Assembly: GCF_001642475.1 (NCBI RefSeq)
Contig: NW_019174139.1
Location: 1 to 18,426, forward strand
Reading direction: 5' to 3'
Length of the DNA stretch: 18,426 nt
Origin: Fonsecaea monophora
Taxonomy: Eukaryota; Ascomycota; Eurotiomycetes; Chaetothyriales; Herpotrichiellaceae
In this document: positions 1 to 8,484 of the stretch, in pieces
Layout: each line of letters starts with the position of its first letter
Numbering within the stretch: the first letter of the stretch is position 1
Made by a program: the position numbers and the translations under genes
Notes under the pieces: model-generated
What the model was told of the DNA's origin: nothing
The model's input: the letters and a program-made list of their open reading frames with translations, nothing else
Databases searched by the model: none

Positions 1-1723
1 TAGAGGGGATAAGAGGAGAAAGGGGAGGGGGGGGGGGGGGGAGATAGTCAGAACTCACGAAAGTAATTTGGAAACCCGCTCGCCGCGATCGAGAGGTACG
101 ATCTCGGCTCCGTCGCCCACTCGTCACGCAAATCTGTCCCTTTGTCGCCAATGACGGGAAACGCTGGTCGGAAGGACGTATCGAACCCCGTGGCACATAT
201 GATGGCGTCGACCTCGTGCGTGGTACCGTCCAGCATCTCCAGACTTGTCGGCGTGATCTTGAGGATCGTCCCGCTTTCCACCGTGACATTGTCGGATGCG
301 AGAGATTCGAGATAGTCGTGGCCGGGGGTTACTCTACAATCCGGTCAGATCAGGTCAGGTCAGGTCAAGTTAAGTGAGTAGGGAAAGAAAGAAACATCTG
401 CCTTGGCCGGGCCCGCTGTGTCGCCAGGTGAACATACCTTCGACAGCCGACCGCAAAATCCGGTATGAGCTTGTCGGCCAAGTACTCCTTATTCCCCAGC
501 TTCTGCCTCATATTCTTCTGGAACCTCTGGAAACTGTCCTTCTGGACCTGCGAGTCCTTGACCAGGACGTCGTAGATCTGGTTCATGCTGCCCTCGACGC
601 GCTTGCGGTATTCCAGGAGTGCTCGTCGGTCCGTTGCCCACGCTTCCTTTTGTTCTTCGGAGAACTTGGTGTCGCGGCCGTCGGGGGCGAATTCGAGGCC
701 AAACTCGGGAGTGATCCAGGTTGGGGAGCGGTTGAACGAGATGAGATGGCTGGCGACTGTGAGACAGCGTTAGCGGAATCAAGAGTCTTGCGGAAGGAGA
801 CTCGCTCGCGCCCTCACCTTTTCGCACGATGGGGACTATCTGAATTGCCGAGGAACCGTTGCCGATCACGGCGACTCGCTTTCCAGAGAAATCAAATGAA
901 TCGTCCCACCGGGCAGAGTGTGCGAGGAATCCGCGAAAGGTATCGAGGCCCTCGATCTCGGGCCATTTCCAGTTACTACCATCAGATCTGTCAGAAACCC
1001 TTCTCGCTCTGGGCTGTGTTTCTAGAGAAGATGGGAACGCACTTGAGAAATCCTGTCGCACTGATGACCACCTCAGCCTGATCCGTAAACGTTCGCGAGG
1101 TCTCCAGATCCTCGACCTCGACGTGCCACACGCCTTGATCATCGTGCCACTGCGCCCTAACGACGCGGTGTCGGGTGTGGAGATGATCGTAGACGCCGTA
1201 CGCTTCGGCGCGGCCCTTGTAGTACTCGAAGATTTCTTCAGAGGTGACATATGCCATGGACCAGTTGGGGTTGCCTTCCCACGAGAAGTTGTATGCATGG
1301 GCTGGTACGTCACAGGCACATCTAAGATCCAAGTCAGCGAAATTATCTGGGCCAGGGTGTGACCTGTTCGTTCTTGAACCACACGACACAACACAACAAC
1401 TGCTGCGCGACAGTTTGGTGAACATACCCAGGATATCTATTCTCCAGCCACGTTCCCCCCACGTCAGCATTCTTCTCGTAGATGGTCAGCTTCACCCCGG
1501 ACTTTTCCAGGCGGTCCTTGAACAACTTGACTGCCGCGATGCCTGCGATGCCAGCGCCAATGACGATGACACGTATCGGACGCGGATAGTTCAGCACATG
1601 GTGCGGGTACTCGTATTCTTTGGCGTTGGAGGTGCTATTGTGTCCGTTCACCCCGTTGATCGCCAGCGTGGGGAGGGGATCAGCCACGCTGTCGAGTGTG
1701 CTTGTTTGAGAAGTCGCCATCAT
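1..1723 (-). CDS. Baeyer-Villiger-type FAD/NADPH monooxygenase, C-terminus cut by the left window edge
   Basis: Predicted to insert oxygen next to a ketone, giving an ester or lactone, using FAD and NADPH. I assemble exons 1723-1428, 1321-1043, 975-818, 756-438 and 333-59. All introns are GT-AG, and the last begins at 58 and runs off the window. This gives about 442 residues. Seen: FAD-binding GAGIAG at residues 56-61, then the family segment GGTW..RYPG (89-99), whose last Gly codon is split by intron 1. The Baeyer-Villiger fingerprint FxGxxxHxxxW is complete (F205, G207, H211, W215). A second Rossmann motif GNGSSA lies at 230-235, and a late ATG motif (ICATGF) is in exon 5. Family members are usually about 540-650 residues, so roughly 100-200 are missing on the left. 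The start is Met-Met at 1723, with in-frame coding directly after it. It lies head-to-tail with the TauD-type gene. Substrate unknown. Confidence 0.93.
27..41. repeat. 15-nt poly-G tract (poly-C on the gene's sense strand)
   Basis: An uninterrupted run of 15 G on the plus strand. On the minus strand it is a C-run about 17 nt inside the last visible intron of the monooxygenase gene, followed by more pyrimidines. Its length could vary between strains or be an assembly error. Confidence 0.85.
343..367. repeat. Pentanucleotide tandem repeat (GGTCA)x5, one copy GATCA
   Basis: Five contiguous 5-nt units, the second reading GATCA and the others GGTCA. They lie inside intron 4 (334-437) of the monooxygenase gene. 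Probably a small microsatellite with no evident coding or splicing role. Confidence 0.8.
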
Positions 1724-2449
1724 TGGGTTTCCCGTTCTGGCGCAAAAGGTTCAAGGTCAAGTTTACCCCTGCGCTTGCTTGTATCAATTTTGCGCTGTAC
1801 AATAGTCTTCTGGAGATAAATCTAAAGACGGAGGTAGGATTCGTGTCCCCTTTTGGTCCCTGGTCTCTTCGCCGATCATTGGCGACTCGACTGGAGTTCA
1901 CATGCCATCCAGACAGAAGCCGCGCATCGCCATCCGCCGAAAGTGTGGAAGTGTCAAATGGCTAACCAATACATCTGAGGCCGCACTATTCGATCGGAAC
2001 TGTATCCATACCGTACCGTATCATACCACCCTCCGGATCCAACGTCGACTGGAGCTAAGGGAAGAGGTGTATGTTTGCGAATATAGTGGTTGCGGAACAG
2101 CGAGAATCCGTGTTGGTCTGGTGAGGCGGGCGGGAACAGCGAAGCAAAGCGGAAATGGCAACGGTCCCGAAATTGCCGTCGCGCGGTCGAGGGAGATGGA
2201 CAGTCCGTGCCTTTGACGCACCGCACTGGCTGGTCGCTCATCTGGATGGAGAAGCAAGTGGTTCCAGGGCCTCGTTTTGGAGGTTTCCACAGGATATTAC
2301 AATGTGGACAAGGGTGCGCAACAGAGCCCCTTTGCTTTCTGGGCCGGCGGAATCAAGGGAGTCAACGGGAAAACTAATGAGAATGATATCGACATGCAGC
2401 TTTTGCGGATGTATTACAGGCAGGATAATTACAGGAATGCTATACCCCT
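1724..2449. promoter_or_regulatory. Intergenic: upstream region of the monooxygenase gene and 3' flank of the TauD-type gene
   Basis: There is no gene I can support here. As upstream DNA of the minus-strand monooxygenase it holds a CCAAT pentamer at 1966-1970. The core CGGAA occurs four times (1995-1999, 2093-2097, 2150-2154, 2348-2352), the last within GGCGGAAT (2346-2353), an octamer also seen twice in front of the TauD-type gene. Short open frames on both strands lack recognisable motifs and good start contexts. Confidence 0.4.
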
Positions 2450-3400
2450 CTACGGCAGACCCTGCTGCCAGAACGTGGACGGGTCATTCTCCCCATACGC
2501 CTGCGACCCCGTGTCGAAGACCGACACCCTCCTCATATCGCGGCGGTACTTGCCCTCGTAAGCGCCGTGCGTAGCCCTGTGAATGGTCGCGGTATTGTCC
2601 CAGATGACCACGTCGTTATTGTTCTCCCAATGTACGGTCAGTTTGTACCTGTCTTGCTGGCAGTGGTTGAAGATCTCGCGAATCAATTCCTGCCCTTCTT
2701 CCAGCGGCTGGCCGTCGACGTGGTGCGTGTATGACATGCAGTAGAGGTTCATCCGCCCCGAGGGTTCGTGTAGCTGCGCCAGTTTGTGCTTCGCCTGTGG
2801 TTTCGTCATGGGGTCGATGTCCTTGAACAGAGGAGAATCTGGATTCGCGGTCTTGCGATTGTGGAATAGCGAGTTCCCTCCAACAAGGCCGTGGATCTTT
2901 GCCTTTGTCGCCTCCGGCAGGTCGTCGTACGCCGCGCGGCTGTCGAGAAACTCCGTCTCTCCTCCTGTTCCCTTCGGGGGGAGCTCGACGCCGCGAAGGA
3001 TAGAGATGCCGATCCGACGCGGGTTGTACGCCCCGTCGCAGTGGAACAGGGCGTTGCCGTTTGCCCCGGCGGTCCTTTCTGGGTCGGCGGTGGTGAAGAC
3101 TTGATCCTTGTCGTCGAGGTTGCCGACGTCGAAGATTTCATCGATATTCAGCCGAAATTTACGCCCGGCCAGGCGGTGAGGCTTGGAGCTGTCGAGTTCG
3201 CCAAAGCGCCGCCCCAGCGCCAGCGCCCTTTGGTCGTCCAGCGCCGTCTTGCGGATCACCACCACGCCGTACTTGTAGACGGCGTCCCGTAGTTCGTCGA
3301 ATGCATCGTCAGGCAGTGGCTTGGACAAGTCGAGGCCGCTCACCTCGCACCCGAAGGTTGGGTGAAGGGGCTTGATATCGATGGCCGTGGCGATGGGCAT
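2450..3400 (-). CDS. TauD/TfdA-family Fe(II)/2-oxoglutarate-dependent dioxygenase
   Basis: A 316-residue intronless protein predicted to couple 2-oxoglutarate decarboxylation to hydroxylation of a small, probably acidic substrate. Members of this family include taurine, alkylsulfate and 2,4-D dioxygenases. Seen: an opening typical of the family (IKPLHPTFGCEVSGLDLS, residues 9-26), the HxD iron ligands in FHCDGA (H120, D122), the distal histidine in TIHRATHG (H274), and an Arg-rich stretch 286-291 (RRDMRR) that should supply the 2-oxoglutarate carboxylate ligand. Length fits a complete single-domain enzyme. The start is the ATG at 3400, and the N-terminal motif begins at once. It lies between the monooxygenase and the aldolase on the same strand. 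The exact substrate cannot be inferred. The absence of introns and the bacterial-type family are compatible with old horizontal transfer, but many fungi carry such genes. Confidence 0.93.
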   Translation of the reverse strand: MPIATAIDIKPLHPTFGCEVSGLDLSKPLPDDAFDELRDAVYKYGVVVIRKTALDDQRALALGRRFGELDSSKPHRLAGRKFRLNIDEIFDVGNLDDKDQVFTTADPERTAGANGNALFHCDGAYNPRRIGISILRGVELPPKGTGGETEFLDSRAAYDDLPEATKAKIHGLVGGNSLFHNRKTANPDSPLFKDIDPMTKPQAKHKLAQLHEPSGRMNLYCMSYTHHVDGQPLEEGQELIREIFNHCQQDRYKLTVHWENNNDVVIWDNTATIHRATHGAYEGKYRRDMRRVSVFDTGSQAYGENDPSTFWQQGLP

Positions 3401-3801
3401 CTCGGTGGTCTTTCGTTATTATTAGCGAATGGTTAGATGGGCTTCACTGTCGCACAATACGACGGCTAGGGTTCCTTGTACTTCAACCGCGGATTGGAGA
3501 TACATCTGAGTGAGATGTCCATATTATACTTGACCAAGTCTGTGCATAAAATGACCCCGGATTTGCATGCCATGGCGGCGGAATTGCCAGTTCGAATGAG
3601 CGGGAATGGACAAACGAGGCTGCCTCTATTAAGGGGTTTGGCGGAATTGTATATTGTGGGACCAGCTTGATTGATTTGATTGGCGCACAAGCTACATACT
3701 CGGCTAACATTCCCAATATAGTTCGGGAAACATGCATTAGTTCTAGTGACGACATATTTGCCTGCTATCCTGCCGTGCCTGCTAATGTCTGTATGTGATG
3801 T
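3401..3801. promoter_or_regulatory. Upstream region of the TauD-type gene, with repeated GGCGGAATTG and a small inverted repeat
   Basis: No gene seen. The ten-base word GGCGGAATTG occurs at 3577-3586 and again at 3640-3649 in the same orientation. A perfect 6-bp inverted repeat ACATCT/AGATGT with a 5-nt spacer lies at 3502-3518, next to a TATA-like AT-rich stretch (about 3521-3530) roughly 120 nt before the minus-strand ATG. Functional meaning is inferred from position only. The left part is the leader, and the right end is the 3' flank of the aldolase gene. Confidence 0.4.
3577..3649. repeat. Direct repeat pair GGCGGAATTG
   Basis: Two identical 10-nt copies, at 3577-3586 and 3640-3649, with starts 63 bp apart, both upstream of the TauD-type dioxygenase. 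The core GGCGGAAT recurs at 2346-2353. It could be a binding site for a fungal zinc-cluster regulator, which often recognise CGG-containing words, or chance. Confidence 0.5.
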
Positions 3802-4656
3802 TTACTCGGATCTTCCCAATGCTTCGTCAGAGGTGGCTCTCGAGGCAGCAAACCCGCTCGCCAGGATACTATAGTCGAGAGTGGTCAAGAGAAACTTCAT
3901 ACCCGCAACCGTGCGCGTGCGCACCAGTTCCGGCGTCGTCGCCATCGACCCGATGAGTTTTCCGTGATTACGACCAGCCTCGCAGATCCTGTCGACGGCG
4001 GCTATGAATTCAGGCTCTGGGCCATCGACACCTCCCGGCAGACCAAGGGATGACCGCAGATCGTACGGTCCGATGAAAACCCCCGTGACTTCGTCCAGGC
4101 CTAGGATATCGTCGACGTTTTGGACTCCTTCCACGGACTCGATGATGGGTAAGACCGCGATGCCTCGATCTCGTGCCCTCTGGTAATACGCCGCCCATCC
4201 ACCTGTAGGGTCGCCGGATCCGAATGGAGCATGGAAAGGCCCGAAGCTGCGATTGCCCCCGGGCGGGTAGATGGCGCGGTCGATGATCTGTCTCGCCTCA
4301 GAGGCGTTGTTGACCATGGGTACGATGATGCCGGCCGCGCCACTGTCTAGCGCCCATTTGATCCATTCCACCCCGTGGCCCGGCACTCTGACGACGGGCA
4401 AGCACGAGCCGTGGGAGGAGCTCGACACCCCCTGTACCATCTCAGTCATGATGGCGGGGGACAGAGGTGAATGCTCCATGTCGATCATGACCCAGTCGAA
4501 GGATTGCGCCGCCAGACTCGCCACGAGGGATGACGGGACCGTGAGAACAGTCCCGAGAAGCGGCCGACCAAGCGCTTTGGCGAGGGATACAAAGGTATGT
4601 TTCTTGGGGGTTTGTTCATTGTGAGACGCTGCAGAGGGCGGACTTGTCGAGGCCAT
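3802..4656 (-). CDS. HpcH/HpaI-type class II aldolase/lyase (2,4-dihydroxyhept-2-ene-1,7-dioate aldolase family)
   Basis: A 284-residue intronless protein. The family makes retro-aldol cuts in 4-hydroxy-2-oxo acids, releasing pyruvate or a related oxoacid, with a divalent metal. Seen: DMEHSP (59-64) with the His equivalent to the HpaI active-site His, VVRVP (88-92) with the substrate-binding Arg (R90), metal-ligand Glu in PIIESVEG (E173), and metal-ligand Asp in FIGPYDLRSSLG (D199). All key residues are present and the length is normal (family about 250-300), apart from an N-terminal tail of about 20 polar residues. The start is the ATG at 4656; the first strand of the barrel (GTVLTV) follows at about 35. 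It is third in the minus-strand series. An aldolase beside a BVMO and dioxygenases suggests carbon-carbon cleavage of an oxidised intermediate (inference). Confidence 0.93.
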   Translation of the reverse strand: MASTSPPSAASHNEQTPKKHTFVSLAKALGRPLLGTVLTVPSSLVASLAAQSFDWVMIDMEHSPLSPAIMTEMVQGVSSSSHGSCLPVVRVPGHGVEWIKWALDSGAAGIIVPMVNNASEARQIIDRAIYPPGGNRSFGPFHAPFGSGDPTGGWAAYYQRARDRGIAVLPIIESVEGVQNVDDILGLDEVTGVFIGPYDLRSSLGLPGGVDGPEPEFIAAVDRICEAGRNHGKLIGSMATTPELVRTRTVAGMKFLLTTLDYSILASGFAASRATSDEALGRSE

Positions 4657-5352
4657 GGAGGAGAGGTATTGGGCTCAGGAACTCGCAAAGGGTTGTCTAA
4701 CGCATAAAGCTCTATGTGCAAATCGGCCGGCGGTAGGAACAAGAGATCACTAGACAAGGATAACGAGATACACGCGGGTTGAGAACACGGGATATATTTG
4801 AAAGGTCTAAAGCGTTGTGTATGCCTTGATGTTATCTTACTCTTCACGGGCGGCAGTTCGAACGATGCGGGTAGTTCGCGTACGGGAGGACCCTTTGCCC
4901 GTAGGTCGGTTCTCTCACTGCTAATGATGGGAAATGAGGAGGTTACGAGTAAACATGTTTACGGAGCAGGCCTTGAGAAAGTCCCGTCACGCTCGTTAGG
5001 TACCTAGGTAGGGTAGTTCAGCAGCACCTCATAAGCTTCCGTCTGTCCCCAGCCCTCGTCCTTCATGCTCAAAAGTCGACAATCCATCGTGGGTGCGGAA
5101 AGCAGCGGGAGTAAGCAGCGGGATACGAGGGACATGCACGGCATTAACCGTTACAGATGGAGCTGGATGGAGACATCGAGTTCCGGGATTCCCAAAGTCC
5201 CTTTTTCGGTTTGTGAATTTTGATTGGGATCAGTGACCGACAGAGATTTTGCGAGGACGAGGAAGAGGATCGTTGGGGAGCGATCCGTGGTTCATGTTTC
5301 ATGCATGTATCCATGTATGTGTGTCGGGAGGGCCTACTTGGCGCCTTGGTAC
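4657..5352. other. Intergenic: aldolase upstream region, nothing else recognised
   Basis: I looked in all frames and found no protein motif. The word GGTACCTAGGTAGG at about 4999-5012 resembles CCTAGGTA-type words common in fungal intergenic DNA, and it recurs in part before the P450 gene. The right end may hold sequence too decayed to recognise from the 5' part of the hydroxyacid dehydrogenase relic that follows. Confidence 0.35.
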
Positions 5353-5782
5353 ATGGTACCACGCCCCAGCGCCATCAAGACACTTATCGCAATCCGAAAG
5401 TTCTGCCACGAACTATTGTCGAGAGCCGAGATCTGGCTGGACAGGGTTGTTCGACGGGTGCAGACATTGTCGAGGCCCTGTGTCTCGGTACCGCTACCGT
5501 CCTGATGGGCCGTCCGTTCTTGTATGCTCTCGGAGCCCATGGTACCAAGGGTGTTTTGCGAGCATTTCAGAGCAGGTCATGGCTCATTCATCAACGGGAG
5601 ACCTTGTGCTAACACCATTCACAATTACAGTCTTGAGCGACGAGATAGAGATAACCATGAGACTGATTGGCATCACTAGTCTTTCCCGTGTCCATCCCGA
5701 CTATGTCGACTGTGCCAGACTGGAGAATGAGCTACCTGCTTCATTGTCATCTTTCTCCGGGGTCTGTGACAACAGACTTTGA
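5353..5782 (+). pseudogene. Relic of an FMN-dependent 2-hydroxyacid dehydrogenase/oxidase, C-terminal part only
   Basis: Only the last ~130 residues of an FMN_dh-type protein (lactate/glycolate oxidase, cytochrome b2 flavin domain) can be followed. In one frame 5368-5457 reads SAIKTLIAIRKFCHELL then AEIWLD. The reading then shifts by one base at about 5456 to give GADIVEALCLG and the family signature GRPFLYALGAHGTKGV (to about 5556). A spliced-looking gap 5572-5630 (GC donor, branch-like GCTAAC, CAG acceptor) leads to ILSDEIEITMRLIGITSL and a stop at 5780. The FMN-phosphate loop, normally DGGxRxG, reads DRVVRR followed by the frameshift. No N-terminal barrel, catalytic His-Gly region or start codon is found upstream. 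Intact members have about 350-500 residues. It is a dead fragment, probably once a gene of this cluster (inference). Confidence 0.8.
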
Positions 5783-6504
5783 TCAATGTCGCGAGACCAG
5801 GGGAGCTCATGTAGCTGGGAGCCAAAGGAGTCGATCCCTCTCGGTAAGCGGCTCTCAGGATATGCGCCTCATGTCCCGACCACCGACACGCACCTTTCCC
5901 AGCTGAACAAGATGATGAAATCTTCTTTTGTTCTCCGCAGGATCCGTACCCCGGACTTTGTCTAGGGCCGTTGTTCTCCACGCACGCCTACTTCCCCCGC
6001 CTTCTCCATGTCCCGACTAGCACCAGCCACGTCCTCGGTCGATGACATGGCTAAGACTTGTCGGCTAGCCGGCCCGGAGGATAAGGCGCGGACATAGGCG
6101 GAGTGATAACGCCCCCTCTATCTCCCAGATGCAGCTTGCTGAAAACGAATGCTTAGATCGAGATTGGCTGCAGCGGGCAGCGGGCGGATGCCGGGTCGCT
6201 GGCCGGCGTAGACCTTTGCTGGTGAGATTGAACAGCGTAGATGGGGACTTATCAAATGATTGGGGATGGGGGAGAGGTAAGGTACATACCTAGGCATATA
6301 TATATGCACATGTACCAAGGACTGCCACTCCGTCACATGTACCTTGGTGTACCGGGTACTTACTTCACCGCTTTCTGTTGTTGGATGATCACAAAGTGGC
6401 TGATGTTCTCTCTCCATCCCTCTCCCTCTCTTGATCTGTAGACGCATCGTAATATATCTTGCTGGGCTTTCTCTCCCACGAGGACAAACCCCTCCGTTCC
6501 AATC
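5783..6504. promoter_or_regulatory. Upstream region of the P450 gene
   Basis: No gene supported. About 200 nt before the P450 ATG lies a perfect 14-bp palindrome GCATATATATATGC (6294-6307), which could serve as a TATA region. CACATGTACC occurs at 6307-6316 and again at 6334-6343, followed by CAAGG and TTGG respectively, so CCAAGG and CCTTGG form an inverted pair. GGTACATACC lies just upstream at about 6281-6290. A long minus-strand open frame crossing this region into the P450 gene has no family features and is treated as chance. Confidence 0.45.
6294..6347. repeat. Palindrome GCATATATATATGC plus direct and inverted copies of CACATGTACC(A/T)(A/T)GG
   Basis: A dense set of short symmetric words upstream of the P450 start. 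6294-6307 is a perfect palindrome. 6307-6320 and 6334-6347 share CACATGTACC and end in AAGG and TTGG, so their CCAAGG and CCTTGG ends are inverted copies. Possibly promoter or regulator-binding DNA; no experiment is implied. Confidence 0.5.
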
Positions 6505-7992
6505 ATGGGGCTGCTCAGCACTGAAGTCGCTCTCCGACTCACTGTCGGACTCTTGCCCGTCCTGGTCATCTATTGGCTCCTCTACCCGTGGTACTTTTCG
6601 CCTCTGCGTAATATTCCAGGTCCTTGGTACGCCGTCTATACCAAATGGTGGCTCGTCTACAAGACCTGGCGAGGCGTCCGTGCAAAGACCATCCATGACC
6701 TTCACCTCAAATATGGGCCTTGGGTTCGCGTCGCTCCAGACGAGATATCGACCTCGGACACCAAGGCCATAGTACCCATCTATGGCGTCAACTCCGAGTT
6801 CACCAAGACAGCCTTCTACACGTACCAACTGCGAGCCATCCCAGAGCTCTTCACCATGTCAGACCGGAAGGCCCATGCCAAACGACGCCGCGAGCTGGCT
6901 CATCTGTTTTCCATGTCCACCATCACTGAATACGAGGACATCATAGCAGGCAATGTCCTCGAGTGTATGAACCTCATTGCTGCCGAGGGGAAGGCCGGCA
7001 AGGCCAGCAACCTCTATGACTGGTGGCACTACCTGTCCATGGATATCATCTGCGAGCTCTCATTCGGAATCGGGTTTGACATGCTTCATAAGGGGGCTGT
7101 TAACCCTTATATCCAGGATATGTACGGTTCGCTGACCATCGAGCCTGTCCGCTGGCACTTTGGATGGTTGAATCGATACGCGAGCTGGGCACCGTTCAAA
7201 TTCATCCGAGACGCCGAGGCCTGTAGCGTGCGCGGGTTTGAAAGAGGGACCAAGATTGTGCAAGAATACAAGAGGAAAGAGGACAAGGGCCAGCGTAAGG
7301 ATCTGCTGCAGAAGATGATCAACGCTCGAAACGAGAACGACCAGCCGCTCCCGGAAGACGACCTCAACATCCAGTCGACGAGTTTCATCCTCGCAGGCTC
7401 TCACACGACCTCGTCGTCACTGACCTGGATCGTTTGGCGCATCCTATCGAACCCGGAGATTCACCAGAAGCTGAACGAAGAACTTGACGATGCACTGGGG
7501 ACTGGAGACCGTCGCGCGGTTCCACCACACTCCAAGCTTGACGGACTCACCTATCTCAACTGCATCATCAAAGAAGGCCTCCGCATCGACACATCGGTTC
7601 CAGGCTCGACGCCTCGATACGTCCCTCCCGAGGGCGCAGTGCTCGGGGGCTACCACCTCCCTGGCGGAACCATCGTTTCGATCCAAGCATACACTACCCA
7701 CCGGCAACCTGACGTCTTCCCGGACCCAGACAGATTCTGGCCAGAGCGTTGGCTAGACGAGACACCAGAAATGCGACATTTGTATGTGCCGTTCGGAGCT
7801 GATGGCCCGCGTAAGTGCATTGGCATCCACTTGGCCTACATGGAACTGCGAGTGATTCTAGCGGCCTTGTTCCACCGATTCGATCTTTGTTTAGCAGGAC
7901 CCGTATCGGACGAGAGTATGGATATGCATGAGCTGTGGCTTGCCGCGCCCGTGGGACAGGATCTCAGCGTCATCGCCACGGAGAAGGAGTAG
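6505..7992 (+). CDS. Cytochrome P450 monooxygenase, ER-anchored, intronless
   Basis: A 495-residue protein in one open frame. A hydrophobic N-terminal anchor (about 5-30) is followed by the proline hinge NIPGPW (36-41). The I-helix site reads AGSHTT (297-302), where most P450s have an acid before the Thr; here it is His300. K-helix ExxR is EGLR (357-360). The PERF-like segment is PERW (413-416). The heme loop is FGADGPRKCIG, with thiolate Cys438, but the Phe sits one residue further from the Cys than in the usual FxxGxRxC. Expected role: NADPH-reductase-coupled hydroxylation or oxidation of a lipophilic substrate at the ER. The start is the ATG at 6505 in a good context, immediately before the anchor. 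It is divergent from the aldolase. Family assignment beyond fungal P450 is not possible from reading alone. Confidence 0.96.
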   Translation: MGLLSTEVALRLTVGLLPVLVIYWLLYPWYFSPLRNIPGPWYAVYTKWWLVYKTWRGVRAKTIHDLHLKYGPWVRVAPDEISTSDTKAIVPIYGVNSEFTKTAFYTYQLRAIPELFTMSDRKAHAKRRRELAHLFSMSTITEYEDIIAGNVLECMNLIAAEGKAGKASNLYDWWHYLSMDIICELSFGIGFDMLHKGAVNPYIQDMYGSLTIEPVRWHFGWLNRYASWAPFKFIRDAEACSVRGFERGTKIVQEYKRKEDKGQRKDLLQKMINARNENDQPLPEDDLNIQSTSFILAGSHTTSSSLTWIVWRILSNPEIHQKLNEELDDALGTGDRRAVPPHSKLDGLTYLNCIIKEGLRIDTSVPGSTPRYVPPEGAVLGGYHLPGGTIVSIQAYTTHRQPDVFPDPDRFWPERWLDETPEMRHLYVPFGADGPRKCIGIHLAYMELRVILAALFHRFDLCLAGPVSDESMDMHELWLAAPVGQDLSVIATEKE

Positions 7993-8484
7993 GTGGTCGC
8001 CAGGAGAGACTTGCTGGGATGGTGGAAGTAGTGTTCTTCTCTGTATGTCAGTGTTGGCTAATTTTTCCTTTCCGTGTCAGTCGCCAATGCGGAGGAATCA
8101 ACTCAACCATATTACTCAGGACACACAAAGATCCCTATGTTGGTGTCGATGTTTGGTAAACGCCAGCCTCTTTACTCGCTACAAAGTATCTCTCACTCGA
8201 CTGGGCGTTGGTGGTGTCGGTAAAGCTCGTAGCCAAAGGCAAGCATTGATCTGAAGGTTCAGGAACAGGTTCGAGAGGCGCAGTTGTCGGAGACCTGAGG
8301 GAACACGGGTTAGCGAGGGAGCCTCATGGACTTAAGCTGCAGTCGTCACCGCCAATGATTCTGTTCCAGGTGCCAAGATGAGGGCAGCCCTCCCTTAGAA
8401 TCGTCTGACTGCGGAGGCTCCCAGGCTGCCTGCACTTTTGCTCACCAGCTGGGCCACTCGTGACTTTCTCTGTCTCAAATTTCC
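7993..8484. other. Intergenic 3' flank of the P450 gene, nothing recognised
   Basis: No protein motif, RNA gene or clear repeat seen in either strand. Short open frames here (60-108 codons) have no family resemblance. Confidence 0.4.

Noticed and set aside
374..1394. Long open frames opposite or out of frame with the monooxygenase (e.g. plus 374-1081, minus 489-1394)
   Set aside because: They cross the monooxygenase exons and introns; the correct frame with FAD and BVMO motifs explains the region, and these have no motifs.
2155..2574. Plus-strand frames 2155-2574 and 2277-2561
   Set aside because: Parts look protein-like, but they run antisense into the 3' end of the TauD-type gene and show no family motif; most likely chance.
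6118..6828. A 236-codon minus-strand frame overlapping the P450 start
   Set aside because: It overlaps the well-supported P450 N-terminus antisense and has no recognisable domain.
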